From Tubiluchus corallicola (Eukaryota; Priapulida; Priapulimorpha; Priapulimorphida; Tubiluchidae): a stretch of DNA of 64,000 nt. The DNA is taken from contig JAQGDQ010000216.1 of the NCBI GenBank assembly GCA_030141605.1, forward strand, positions 1 through 64,000. Reading direction: 5' to 3'. The translations under genes were made by a program, and so were the position numbers. Every line of letters starts with the position of its first letter. Positions within the stretch are counted from its first letter, which is position 1. Below the pieces are notes generated by a model. That model saw only the letters and a program-made list of their open reading frames with translations. It was not told where the DNA came from and ran no database searches. This document shows positions 40,018 to 48,254 of this stretch, piece by piece.

Positions 40018-40830
40018 ATGAGAAAATTATATTACAAGCTCGGGACGATTTTTTTATCTGCCATGCTACTCACATCATGTGGGATACCTGATTCTAAACT
40101 GGCTCTCTCTAAGATTACACTGGCCAATCAACTGCTTATAAAAGGCGATACTACTGCTGCTCTGATACATCTCGACTCTATTCCTGAAAATTTCCCCAAA
40201 GCAATAGCTGAAATTAATAGTGCATATCAGCTAAGCAACAGTATTTACGTATCTCTGATTATGAAGCGCAGGCTGGAGCTCGACTCACTGGAGCAAACGA
40301 TTCCCACGCTGGAGAAAAACTTTGATAAAACAAAGGAGAAATTTGAGCGCTATGCCAGCTATATTCATAAAAGGCAGGATATAAAAAGAAGTTGGAATCG
40401 CTCGTTTATACAGGTTCATCTAAATGAGAAGGGAGATATATACTTGTCGGGAAATTATCATGGCGATAAGTGGCTCAACCACACCCTAATGAGGGTTTAT
40501 GACGCCGGAGATCAAGTCGAAACAGGAAAGATTGAGCTTGATGATATTGACAATTACAGAAATGAATATCTGGGCTCCAAATGGGAAAAGGTAGTGTATA
40601 AAGACGGAAAAAGTGATGAAGTGATTAAGTTCATAGCAGAAAATGCACACAGGCGGTTAAAAGTTGTTTTCATAGGAGAACAGCGTCAGTATATCGTTCT
40701 GGAAGAGTTTGATAAAAATGCTGTAAAAGAGGCTCTCGCACTTTCAAAAGTATTGAAACGAAAGGCTGTATTAGAAAGTGAGATAGAAAATTTTCAAAAG
40801 AACATAGTTCAAGTGCAAGACAGGGTTTAG
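40018..40830 (+). CDS. Hypothetical lipoprotein with coiled coil
   Basis: A 270-residue protein from the ATG at 40018 (or 40015). Starts further upstream, to 39928, would put 30 residues before the signal peptide. The signal ends in the lipobox LLTSC. A long charged helix follows (RRLELDSLEQTIPTLEKNFD and on), likely a coiled coil, then a beta-rich part of about 100 residues and a second C-terminal helix. I do not recognise the family. It probably faces the periplasm as a membrane-anchored protein. frr is 163 bp downstream on the same strand. Confidence 0.72.
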   Translation: MRKLYYKLGTIFLSAMLLTSCGIPDSKLALSKITLANQLLIKGDTTAALIHLDSIPENFPKAIAEINSAYQLSNSIYVSLIMKRRLELDSLEQTIPTLEKNFDKTKEKFERYASYIHKRQDIKRSWNRSFIQVHLNEKGDIYLSGNYHGDKWLNHTLMRVYDAGDQVETGKIELDDIDNYRNEYLGSKWEKVVYKDGKSDEVIKFIAENAHRRLKVVFIGEQRQYIVLEEFDKNAVKEALALSKVLKRKAVLESEIENFQKNIVQVQDRV

Positions 40831-40950
40831 CATAGCTTATAATCATCCTAATATGTCACTTTTGTGTCCAAACACAATCCGGTTAAACTTTGTTATTATA
40901 AAAAAGTAAAATTGACAACAGCAAAAGCTTTTAATATTTTTCTTTTTTCC

Positions 40951-40989
40951 TAAATTTGCTTGACATCAAGTTTTTCACAAAAATATTTG
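40951..40989 (+). promoter_or_regulatory. Candidate promoter region of frr
   Basis: TAAATTTG (40951-40958) fits the -7 consensus but lacks a good -33 partner. Alternatively TTGACA (40960-40965) pairs at 19 bp with AATATTTG (40982-40989), one base off consensus, which would start the transcript almost at the ATG. Only one of them can be right. Confidence 0.3.
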
Positions 40990-40993
40990 CCCC

Positions 40994-41560
40994 ATGAATG
41001 AAGATATTCAAACATCACTGAATAGTGTACGAGAAAAAATGAAGCAGTCCATAAGCCACCTGGATAATGAGCTGGCACGAATACGGGCCGGGAAAGCTAA
41101 CCCACGAATGCTTGAAAGTGTATATGTTGACTACTATGGCACACAGACACCACTTAGCCAAGTGGCAAACATAAACACTCCAGATGCAAAAACTATTGCT
41201 GTGCAGCCTTGGGAAAAAAATATGATTCAGCCAATAGAACAAGCTATCCTGAATTCTAATCTTGGGTTCAATCCCGATAATAATGGGGATGTTGTGAGAA
41301 TAAGTATCCCTGTACTCACAGAAGAGAGACGAAAGCAATTAGTAAAAGATGCTAACACAGAAGGAGAGAATGCCAAAATAAGCGTACGTACCGTAAGAAA
41401 AGATGCAAATGAAAAAATAAAAAAGCTTTTGAAGGACAAAAAAATATCGGAGGATATGGAGCGAAATATAGGGATTGATATTCAAGAGCTTACAGACAAC
41501 TTCAATAAGGAGATTGATACGATGATAGATAAAAAGGTGAAGGAGATACTTACCGTTTAA
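40994..41560 (+). CDS. frr: Ribosome recycling factor
   Basis: A 188-residue RRF of normal length. It splits post-termination ribosomes together with EF-G. Recognisable segments are MKQSISHLDNELARIRAGKA (with the conserved Arg), NPRMLESVYVDYYG, PLSQVANINTPDAKTIAVQP and IRTVR-like SVRTVRKDANEKIKKL near the end. It usually sits behind pyrH in bacteria; here the upstream neighbour is a lipoprotein gene instead. Confidence 0.97.
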   Translation: MNEDIQTSLNSVREKMKQSISHLDNELARIRAGKANPRMLESVYVDYYGTQTPLSQVANINTPDAKTIAVQPWEKNMIQPIEQAILNSNLGFNPDNNGDVVRISIPVLTEERRKQLVKDANTEGENAKISVRTVRKDANEKIKKLLKDKKISEDMERNIGIDIQELTDNFNKEIDTMIDKKVKEILTV

Positions 41561-41738
41561 ACCCCTTGCTTATCGGCAATAGTACAGAACAAAATAGGGA
41601 CTAAAAGAGTTGTAGCAGCTTCAAAGCAGAAGTTACTTGTGGCATTTACTTTATACTACCACACGGTACAACCTGTTTTACTACCTTATAATTTAAGAGA
41701 TTGCCTCTTCCCCAAATAAGTTTTACATTGCCACTATG

Positions 41739-41862
41739 AAGCCTTTACAAAACGAGAAGCTTTGGTGTGCACTGAAAAAACCAATGAAAACTTTCATCCC
41801 GCTCACGTAAAAGAGGTTCTTGACAAAAATATTAACAAAAAAATGAGCTTTACAAAAGTCTC
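41739..41862 (-). repeat. Interspersed repeat family 1, copy F
   Basis: A reverse-orientation copy in the gap behind frr. It runs from GAAGCCTTTACAAAACG to GAGCTTTACAAAAGTCTC, again inverted at the ends. The reverse strand gives TTGTTAATATTTTTGTCAAG, which matches the left half of copies D and E. Confidence 0.65.
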
Positions 41863-41941
41863 TCAATGTGAAACGGCCATTAACCATGCTTATCTTTAAG
41901 GCTATCTTAATTCATATTTGCCCCTTCAAAACTCCAGATTA

Positions 41942-41970
41942 TTGTTGTATGCAGGAAAAGATTAAATTTG
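41942..41970 (+). promoter_or_regulatory. Promoter of the DUF1080 genes
   Basis: TTG (41942-41944) and TAAATTTG (41963-41970) at 18-bp spacing fit the Bacteroidetes consensus. The leader to the ATG at 42078 would be about 100 nt. Confidence 0.5.
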
Positions 41971-42077
41971 TATTTGGTTCTAATGAACTTTAATTTTATT
42001 GAATCTTTATTCTGTGCACAGTTAGCTGCAGAGAACAGGTTCTACTTTATAAAAACTTAAATAAATTTTATTAATAC

Positions 42078-42872
42078 ATGAAAAAAGCACTTATTTATCT
42101 TTCTGTTCTGGCCGCTTTTATTTTAAACAGTTGCGTTTGCGGTACATCTAAAAAAACAGCATGTAATGATACATGCAAAACCACCGCCCGCAAAAGTAGT
42201 TGCTGTCCAAAAACAGCTCACAACACTCTAACCAGTCAGGAGAAGAGTGAGGGCTGGCAACTATTGTTTGACGGCAAGTCAACCAAAGGGTGGCATGGCT
42301 ATCAAGGAGAAGATATTTCCGGTATATGGGTTGTTGAAGACGGATGCCTCAAAGCTCTTGGTAAAGCTGGCGATATTGGAGGAGATATATTAACCGAAAA
42401 AGAGTTTGGCAACTTTGAACTAAAGCTGGAATGGAAAATTACACACGGCGGTAATAGCGGTATCTTTTACGGAGTTATTGATGACCCTAAATATAAAGCG
42501 GTGTACTACACCGGCCCCGAATACCAGTTATTGGATGACGTTGGATTCCCCACACCACTGGACGAGTTATATATGGCTGGTGCAAACTATGCAATGCATG
42601 CTGCCGACAGGTCAAAAAAGAAGCTGCAAATGGCAAATTCACCCTGCTTCAACACTTCGCGCATAGTTGTTGACGGAGAAAAAGTAGAGCACTGGTTGAA
42701 TGGAGAAAGAATAGTAGCATTTAAACGCTGGAACAGTGAGTGGACAAAGATGAAGAGCAAAAGCAAATGGAAAGATTTCCCTGACTACGGAATGGCAAAA
42801 AAAGGGAAAATCGCTTTTCAGGATCACGGGGATGCAATATGGATCAGAAATATAAAAATCAAAGAGCTTTAA
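42078..42872 (+). CDS. DUF1080 (3-keto-disaccharide hydrolase) lipoprotein, Cys-rich linker
   Basis: A 264-residue lipoprotein with lipobox ILNSC (Cys19). A linker rich in cysteine (Cys21, 29, 33, 42 and 43) leads to a DUF1080 domain: WQLLFDGKSTKGWHGY, GIWVVEDGCLKALG, GGNSGIFYGV, YQLLDD and WLNGERIVAFKRW. The fold is a concanavalin-like beta sandwich; characterised relatives hydrolyse 3-keto-glycosides. It is probably attached to the outer or inner membrane. The second DUF1080 gene follows 90 bp later on the same strand. Confidence 0.9.
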   Translation: MKKALIYLSVLAAFILNSCVCGTSKKTACNDTCKTTARKSSCCPKTAHNTLTSQEKSEGWQLLFDGKSTKGWHGYQGEDISGIWVVEDGCLKALGKAGDIGGDILTEKEFGNFELKLEWKITHGGNSGIFYGVIDDPKYKAVYYTGPEYQLLDDVGFPTPLDELYMAGANYAMHAADRSKKKLQMANSPCFNTSRIVVDGEKVEHWLNGERIVAFKRWNSEWTKMKSKSKWKDFPDYGMAKKGKIAFQDHGDAIWIRNIKIKEL

Positions 42873-42962
42873 TGATATTGCGCTAATAGCGAAAAGATTA
42901 AGACATTGAAATTTTCGCCCTTTTATAAGTTTAAAGTACTATATTAATTTAATTATGTTAAA

Positions 42963-43577
42963 ATGATAAAAAAAATGCTTTTATCTGCAGCTGTAATGGT
43001 TGCCATTTATGGTTGCTCTCTCTCGCCTAAGGCAGAGTCAATTTTTAATGGGAAAGATCTCTCTGGATGGATAATTCATGGAACAGAAAAATGGTACGTA
43101 GAGGATGGATTACTTATTTGCGAAAGCGGCCCGGACAAAAAATACGGGTATCTGTCTACCGAGAAGTTTTATAAGGACTTTGACCTTTCTTTGGAGTTCT
43201 TACAAGAGAGTGATGGCAACAGTGGTGTCTTCTTTCGCTCATCTGTTGAAGGAACAAAGATTACAGGCTGGCAATGTGAAGTAGCTCCTATGGGGTATGG
43301 CACAGGTGGAATATATGAGTCGTACGGGCGTGGATGGCTGATACAGATCCCCAAAGAAAAAGAGAAAGTACTGAAAGAGGAAGAGTGGAATAAGTTGCGC
43401 TTACGTGTTGTGGGGGACAAAGTTGAAACCTGGCTAAACGGTGTACCAATGATTGAGCTTACAGATGAAAAGATCGGGAAAGCCAATGGCTCTATCGCTC
43501 TACAAATACATGATGGAGGAGGTATCAGGGTTAAGTGGAGGAATATGAATATCATTGAGCTGTCGGCTGATTCATAG
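42963..43577 (+). CDS. DUF1080 (3-keto-disaccharide hydrolase) lipoprotein
   Basis: A 204-residue lipoprotein with lipobox AIYGC (Cys18) and, unlike its neighbour, no Cys-rich linker. Domain landmarks are SIFNGKDLSGW, WYVEDGLLIC, DGNSGVFFRS, GWQCEVAPMGYGTGGIYES and ETWLNGVPMIEL. Together with the upstream gene it forms a two-member set of one family, probably acting on related sugars. A strong hairpin follows 41 bp after the stop. Confidence 0.9.
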   Translation: MIKKMLLSAAVMVAIYGCSLSPKAESIFNGKDLSGWIIHGTEKWYVEDGLLICESGPDKKYGYLSTEKFYKDFDLSLEFLQESDGNSGVFFRSSVEGTKITGWQCEVAPMGYGTGGIYESYGRGWLIQIPKEKEKVLKEEEWNKLRLRVVGDKVETWLNGVPMIELTDEKIGKANGSIALQIHDGGGIRVKWRNMNIIELSADS

Positions 43578-43618
43578 TAAGCCCTCTTCCAGACCGATAT
43601 AATACTTTACAGCACTTG

Positions 43619-43663
43619 ACATGCAAATACATTCATCTTAGACATGAGGTATTTGCATGTTTT
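43619..43663 (+). terminator. Perfect 12-bp inverted repeat / terminator after the DUF1080 genes
   Basis: ACATGCAAATAC (43619-43630) and GTATTTGCATGT (43649-43660) pair perfectly around an 18-nt loop, followed by TTT. The T-tract is short, but the position 41 bp behind the stop codon suits a terminator for the DUF1080 pair. It also argues against an early start for the next gene. Confidence 0.65.
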
Positions 43664-43710
43664 CACTACGAAAGATACTATCATCTCTCATCTGCCAATA
43701 CTGCAATAAG

Positions 43711-43765
43711 AGATTTTTGCAAAACCTATCTTTTCATTAAGTATTTAGCACCTTGCAAAGGTCTC
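43711..43765 (+). repeat. Interspersed repeat family 1, copy G (internally deleted)
   Basis: Only 55 bp: GAGATTTTTGCAAAACC, TATCTTTTCATTAAGTA, then directly ACCTTGCAAAGGTCTC. Both termini are present but the middle is missing. It lies just upstream of the aldose epimerase ATG. Confidence 0.65.
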
Positions 43766-43786
43766 AACAAAAGCAAAATAATTGTT

Positions 43787-44833
43787 ATGAAGCTTAAAAG
43801 CGAAGAACTTGCACGCACCAGCAAGGGAGAAGCGATTTTTTTATATACTCTCCGTAATGACTACGGGATTACAGTCAAAATTATTAATTATGGAGCGACA
43901 ATAACCTCCATTACCATGCCGGACAGAAATGGTAACATAGACAATATTGTTCTGGGGTTTAGCTCACCTGAAGACTATTTTTCCGAAAACTATATCGCCA
44001 ACTGTCCCTGCTTTGGCTGTGTATGCGGGCGATATGCAAATCGGATATCAAAAGGCAAGTTTTCACTTAATGGGAAAGAGTATACACTCGCGGTGAATAA
44101 CGGAGCAAACCATCTACATGGAGGAGTCAAAGGGTTTGATAAAGTAATGTGGAGCTCTGAAAAGGTTGAAAAGCCCGGTATAGTTGGCGTTGAGATGAGC
44201 TATCTAAGCCCGCACATGGAAGAGGGGTACCCAGGAAATTACAGTGTGAAAGTAGCATACACGTTAAACAATGATGGCGAGCTACAGATTGCGTACGAAG
44301 CAACAACAGACAAGCCTACAGTACATAACCTTACAAACCATACCTACTTCAACCTTCTGGGGAGGGGAGATATTTTTAACCACACATTACAAATATATGC
44401 AAAGAGGTATACAGTGACAGATAAAACATTAATACCTACCGGAGAGATTGCCAACGTAAAAAATACGCCCTTCGATTTTACCAGCCCCCACGAAATCGGG
44501 GCAAAAATAGATGAGCTGAAAGAAGGCTATGACTTAAACTATATCTTGGAAAACAACGGAGGAGGGCTAATAAAGGCCTGCACTCTGTCGGAGAAGCTAT
44601 CAGGAAGGGTTGTAAAAATATTTACTACAGAGCCCGCAATGCAGTTTTATAGCGGATACTATATTGGCGAGATAGAGGGGAAAAACGGAGAAAAGTTTGG
44701 AAGGTACTCAGGATTAGCATTGGAAACACAGCACTATCCGGACTCTCCAAATCATCCCAACTTCCCAACCTCCGAGCTCCATCCAGGGGAGGTCTTTCAG
44801 TCAAAAACTATCTACAAATTTGAAACTTTATAA
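43787..44833 (+). CDS. galM: Aldose 1-epimerase (galactose mutarotase)
   Basis: A 348-residue protein from the ATG at 43787. The open frame continues upstream to 43616, but that part covers a terminator hairpin and repeat copy G and has no homology, so the shorter start is right. Landmarks are INYGATITSITMPDR, GRYANRISKGKFSLNG, HLHGGVKGFDKVMW, the catalytic His in NLTNHTYFNLLG and the catalytic Glu in GLALETQHYPDSPNHPNFP. It interconverts the alpha and beta anomers of galactose or glucose and supports the galK pathway, although galK is 9 kb away. Confidence 0.95.
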   Translation: MKLKSEELARTSKGEAIFLYTLRNDYGITVKIINYGATITSITMPDRNGNIDNIVLGFSSPEDYFSENYIANCPCFGCVCGRYANRISKGKFSLNGKEYTLAVNNGANHLHGGVKGFDKVMWSSEKVEKPGIVGVEMSYLSPHMEEGYPGNYSVKVAYTLNNDGELQIAYEATTDKPTVHNLTNHTYFNLLGRGDIFNHTLQIYAKRYTVTDKTLIPTGEIANVKNTPFDFTSPHEIGAKIDELKEGYDLNYILENNGGGLIKACTLSEKLSGRVVKIFTTEPAMQFYSGYYIGEIEGKNGEKFGRYSGLALETQHYPDSPNHPNFPTSELHPGEVFQSKTIYKFETL

Positions 44834-44850
44834 GCACGTTCAACAGAACG

Positions 44851-44879
44851 AGACCCATGCAAAATTCATCCTTTTACAA
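44851..44879 (+). repeat. Interspersed repeat family 1, copy H (left end only)
   Basis: AGACCCATGCAAAATTCATCCTTTTAC, the left end of the family, is cut off where the left terminal repeat of the IS4 element starts. The missing right part is not found on the other side of the element. Confidence 0.5.
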
Positions 44880-46170
44880 TAGTGTCCATTAAAAAGTAAA
44901 AAACGTTCTTTTAAATTATAGTATATCTGAATTTTACAGCGATATTTAAACGGTGACGATTTGAATCCTTTATGTTTGCGGAAATTATTTTCTGTGATGA
45001 ATAAAGGTAAATATGTTTTTGCCCAATTGAGCATGTTTCTGCCCCGACGGGTATTTGATAAATTCGTTTCTAAATATTCCGGCAACAGGTACATCAAGCA
45101 TTTTACATGTTGGAACCAGTTGCTCTGTATGATATTTGGTCAGTTAACAAACAGGGATAGTTTACGAGACCTGACTGTTGCGGTAAATGCACACAGCAAC
45201 AAAACTTACCATCTTGGTTTTGGCAAGAGCGTATCCCGCAGCAATCTTGCTAAAGCCAATGAAAAAAGGAACAGCAAGATTTTTGAGGAATTTGCATACT
45301 ACATGATTGATGTAGCGCGCAAAAAACTATCAAACGACACCTTTAAGATCAAAGGCAAGGTATATGCATTTGATTCATCAACGATAGACTTGTGCCTGAA
45401 TATATTCTGGTGGGCAAAGTTTCGCAAGAAAAAAGGAGGAATAAAGCTTCATACCTTGTTTGATGTTACAATACAAATACCAGTGTTTGTGCATATCACA
45501 GAAGCTTCCGTACACGATGTCAATGCAATGGACGTGATACCTTACGAAGCAAACGCTTATTATGTGTTTGACCGGGGGTATGTCGATTTTAAACGGCTTT
45601 TCAGAATAACAAACCTCTCTGCATATTTCGTCGTCAGAGCCAAGTCCAACCTTAAATTTAAACGGATGTATTCAAATCCCGTTGACAAGAGCACAGGTGT
45701 AAAGTGCGACCAAATAGGCAAACTAACTGGCTTCTATCAATCTAAGGATTACCCCGAAAAAATCAGGAGGATAAAGTTCTATGATGAAGAAACCTCAAGA
45801 GAATTCATTTTCTTGACCAACAATTTTGAGCTTTCCGCAGAAGATATCGCTTACTTATACAAAAACAGATGGCAAGTAGAGCTGTTCTTCAAATGGATAA
45901 AGCAACATTTAAAAGTTAAAAACTTTTGGGGCAATTCCGAAAATGCAGTTAGAATACAAATTTACTCTGCAATCATAACATACTGTTTGGTTGCCATTGT
46001 GGGGCATGACCTAAACCTTAAGAGTTCAACTTACGAAATTCTACAGATTTTAGGCATCTCCTTATTTGATAAATCACCTATAAATGAGCTGTTTATAAAA
46101 CTAGATTACAATAATGTCAAAGAACGAGATAATAATCAACTGTCAATCAGTATGTTTTAAGTGGACAGTA
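44880..46170 (+). mobile_element. IS4-family insertion sequence, 1291 bp
   Basis: The element is bounded by imperfect inverted repeats: TAGTGTCCATTAAAAA on the left and, read inward, TACTGTCCACTTAAAA on the right (13 of 16 match). It carries one intact transposase gene whose stop codon lies inside the right repeat. No target duplication is visible (left flank CTTTTACAA, right flank GTGATCACA), so the flanks may have been rearranged after insertion. It appears structurally complete. Confidence 0.8.
44997..46160 (+). CDS. IS4-family transposase
   Basis: A 387-residue DDE transposase from the ATG at 44997; the frame is open from a TTG at 44961. The catalytic acids are in YAFDSSTIDL, YYVFDRGYVDF and RWQVELFF. 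The last belongs to a perfect Y(2)R(3)E(6)K signature, YKNRWQVELFFKWIK, which defines the IS4 group. The N-terminal DUF4372-like part (FLPRRVFDKFVSKYSGNRYI) is also present. The frame is unbroken, so the gene may be active. Confidence 0.93.
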   Translation: MNKGKYVFAQLSMFLPRRVFDKFVSKYSGNRYIKHFTCWNQLLCMIFGQLTNRDSLRDLTVAVNAHSNKTYHLGFGKSVSRSNLAKANEKRNSKIFEEFAYYMIDVARKKLSNDTFKIKGKVYAFDSSTIDLCLNIFWWAKFRKKKGGIKLHTLFDVTIQIPVFVHITEASVHDVNAMDVIPYEANAYYVFDRGYVDFKRLFRITNLSAYFVVRAKSNLKFKRMYSNPVDKSTGVKCDQIGKLTGFYQSKDYPEKIRRIKFYDEETSREFIFLTNNFELSAEDIAYLYKNRWQVELFFKWIKQHLKVKNFWGNSENAVRIQIYSAIITYCLVAIVGHDLNLKSSTYEILQILGISLFDKSPINELFIKLDYNNVKERDNNQLSISMF

Positions 46171-46189
46171 GTGATCACAACATAAAGCT

Positions 46190-46521
46190 AAAACTTAGCG
46201 AATTATAGTGACCTGAACAGCAAGGATTACAGTATCTTCCGTGCAAAACCTTGCAGATTATGATAGGAAAATCGTCAAAACAAAATCAGGTGGATCTTAC
46301 AAACTCTGCGAAACAGTGTCAGGAAAAACTGTCTTTAAGGATTTTTCATCAAAAGCATTTACAGACTTGACTTCTTGCCTCTTTTGTATCAAGAATATAC
46401 TACATCAAAAACAATTGTATAACCATCAATACGAATTGTATCGTTTTTAAAGCCTTCGGAGGGATTTATTGTATCTCAGATCAAAATATACAAATAGTAA
46501 ACTTTTATCTCAATAAAAACT
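46190..46521 (+). repeat. Long inverted repeat family 2, copy 2 (left piece)
   Basis: Homologous to the minus strand of 38651-39160, from ACTTAGCGAATTATAG through GTGCAAAACCTTGCAG and CTCTGCGAAACAG to GATCAAAATATACAAATAGT. It is about 150 bp shorter inside. Homology resumes on the far side of the IS1634 element (48186-48212), showing that the element inserted into this repeat. The 69-codon frame at 46241-46450 lies entirely in the repeat and is probably not a gene. Confidence 0.75.
46499..46521 (+). repeat. Target-site duplication of the IS1634 element, left copy
   Basis: This 23-bp sequence (ending CTCAATAAAAACT) recurs without change at 48163-48185. The outer 4 bp of the right copy may belong to the terminal repeat (GTTTTGTGCA read inward), so the true duplication is 19-23 bp. 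Long target duplications are a known habit of the IS1634 family. Confidence 0.8.
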
Positions 46522-48166
46522 CCTGTTTTGTGCACCACAACGACGCCCCAAGAATGCACTATTGATTATCAGCAAGATAGGAATTTCAAATTTGCATTTT
46601 GGGTGCTGCATGCTTAATTTTATGCATGTTTGTCCGAAAAAATAAGAATCGGGAGTGGTTCTGTGAGTGTACAGATAATCTCAAAAAATCATGGTAAATA
46701 TAAGGTTGTAAAAACCGTAGGTTGCGCAAAAACAAAGCGGGAAGAAGAATTGCTTTTATTGCTTGCCAACACAGAGATAGAGCGGCTTAGGGGCATGCAA
46801 TCGCTTTTTGTTGAACACGATGATTTGGTGGTTGAAAACTTTGTGGGCAGCATTGCAAACAATCATTTACAAGTTGTAGGAAGTGAATTAATTTTAGGCA
46901 AAATTTATCAAGTCTTTAACTTTCCGGATGATGGGTGCTGCAATTATTTTCGCAACCTGGTATTATGTCGGTTAGTGTACCCGGGAAGCAAATTAAAAAC
47001 CGTTGACTATTTTAGACAGCACCTGAATACAGATGTTAGCGTACACACTATTTATCGTTTCCTTGACGAGCTAAATACAAGTTTAAAGCCACAAATTGAA
47101 CAACTTACCTTTAAGCACACCAGGAAGCTACTAAAAGGAAAGATAAGTATCGCATTTTATGATATGACCACATTGTATTTTGAGGCATCAGAAGAAGATG
47201 ACTACCGTATTCCCGGATTCAACAAAGATGGCAAGCATCAACAACCGCAAATAATGATAGGTTTACTGGTGGGTAAATATGGATACCCGATTGGCTATCA
47301 AATATTCGAGGGAAACACCTCTGAAACAAAAACACTAATCCCTGTTCTGGAAGCCTTTCAAAATAAATTTAATATCGAAAGGCCTATTGTAGTTGCCGAT
47401 GCAGCTTTACTCTCGCAGAAGAACATAAATGCCTTGATTGAAAACAAATACGAGTACATACTTGGAGGACGGATAAAGAATGAAAGTCAAAAAATAAAAG
47501 AAAAAATTATAGCTCTTGATATTAAAGAAAACAAGCCAGTTGAGTTGAAAAACAAGAATGGAAGGTTGATTATCAGCTTCTCAGAAAAAAGAGCCTTCAA
47601 CGATAAAAAAACAGAGAGAAGGGCTTAAAAAGACTTGAAAAACGTGTTGCTTCCGGCAAGCTAACAAAGAATCGCATAAATAATCGCGGGTATAATAAAT
47701 ATCTGAATCTGTCGGGGGAGATTGCCGTTAAAATCGACTACGATAAGTTCCAGTCAGATAGAGTTTGGGATGGGTTGAAGGGTTATGTAACCAATACCCA
47801 TTTACCGAGAAAAGATGTTATCGGGAATTATAGTCAGTTGTGGCAAGTGGAAAAAGCTTTTCGTATATCAAAAACTGATTTACGAATACGGCCAGTTTAT
47901 CACCGCTTAAAAGAACGCATTGAAGCCCATATCTGTATTTGTTTCACAGCCTATGCCATTTACAAAGAGCTGGAAAGGTTATTGAAGGCAAATAATATTG
48001 ATATCTCTGCTGAAAAAGCCTTGGAACAAATCCGGCAGATCAGGCAGCTGCAATACACTCTGCCCAAATCGAAACAAGTCAGAACAAAAATATTACAGCC
48101 AACTGAAATGCAAAAAAAGTTGTTAAATATGAAATTATAAACTTGGGTGCTGCAATGCACAAAACT
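46522..48166 (+). mobile_element. IS1634-family insertion sequence, decayed
   Basis: About 1.65 kb with terminal inverted repeats containing GTTTTGTGCA (46525-46534, and inverted at 48157-48166) followed on both sides by CA/GC-rich bases and CCCAAG. Direct repeats of 19-23 bp flank it. Its single transposase gene is interrupted by two frameshifts. It lies inside family 2 repeat copy 2. Confidence 0.8.
46625..48140 (+). pseudogene. IS1634-family transposase, two frameshifts
   Basis: The gene reads from ATG 46625 (MFVRKNKNR) for nine codons, then the family sequence continues in another frame (SGSVSVQIISKNHGKYKVV), which implies one extra G near 46649-46652. The main body runs to 47628, with catalytic-core segments IAFYDMTTLYFEASEEDD, GKHQQPQIMIGLLVGKYGYP and VVADAALLS. 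A second shift lies at a run of seven A (47605-47611), after which REKGLKRLEKRVASGKLT and the conserved YSQLWQVEKAFRISKTDLR and PVYHRLKERIEAHICICF continue to a stop at 48140. The second site could be slippery rather than a mutation, but the first argues for a dead gene. Confidence 0.85.
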
Positions 48167-48185
48167 TTTATCTCAATAAAAACTA
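48163..48185 (+). repeat. Target-site duplication of the IS1634 element, right copy
   Basis: Identical to 46499-46521. Beyond it, ACTAATTCTTATGGGATAAC continues the homology with repeat family 2 copy 1 on the minus strand near 38651-38675. Confidence 0.8.
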
Positions 48186-48254
48186 ATTCTTATGGGATAA
48201 CTAATTGTTTTTGAAATGAATCGGGGTGCTCTTTATTGAGAAGGCCTAGCGATG

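Noticed and set aside
43616-43786. A longer N-terminus for the aldose 1-epimerase.
   Set aside because: The extra 57 codons cover a perfect 12-bp terminator-like hairpin and a family 1 repeat and have no homology to epimerases.
46241-46450. A 69-codon frame between the two IS elements.
   Set aside because: It lies wholly inside repeat family 2 and the other copy of the repeat does not keep the frame open.
44880-48166. IS4 and IS1634 elements as the ends of a composite transposon.
   Set aside because: They belong to different families with different termini, and the DNA between them is a repeat found elsewhere in the window, not cargo.
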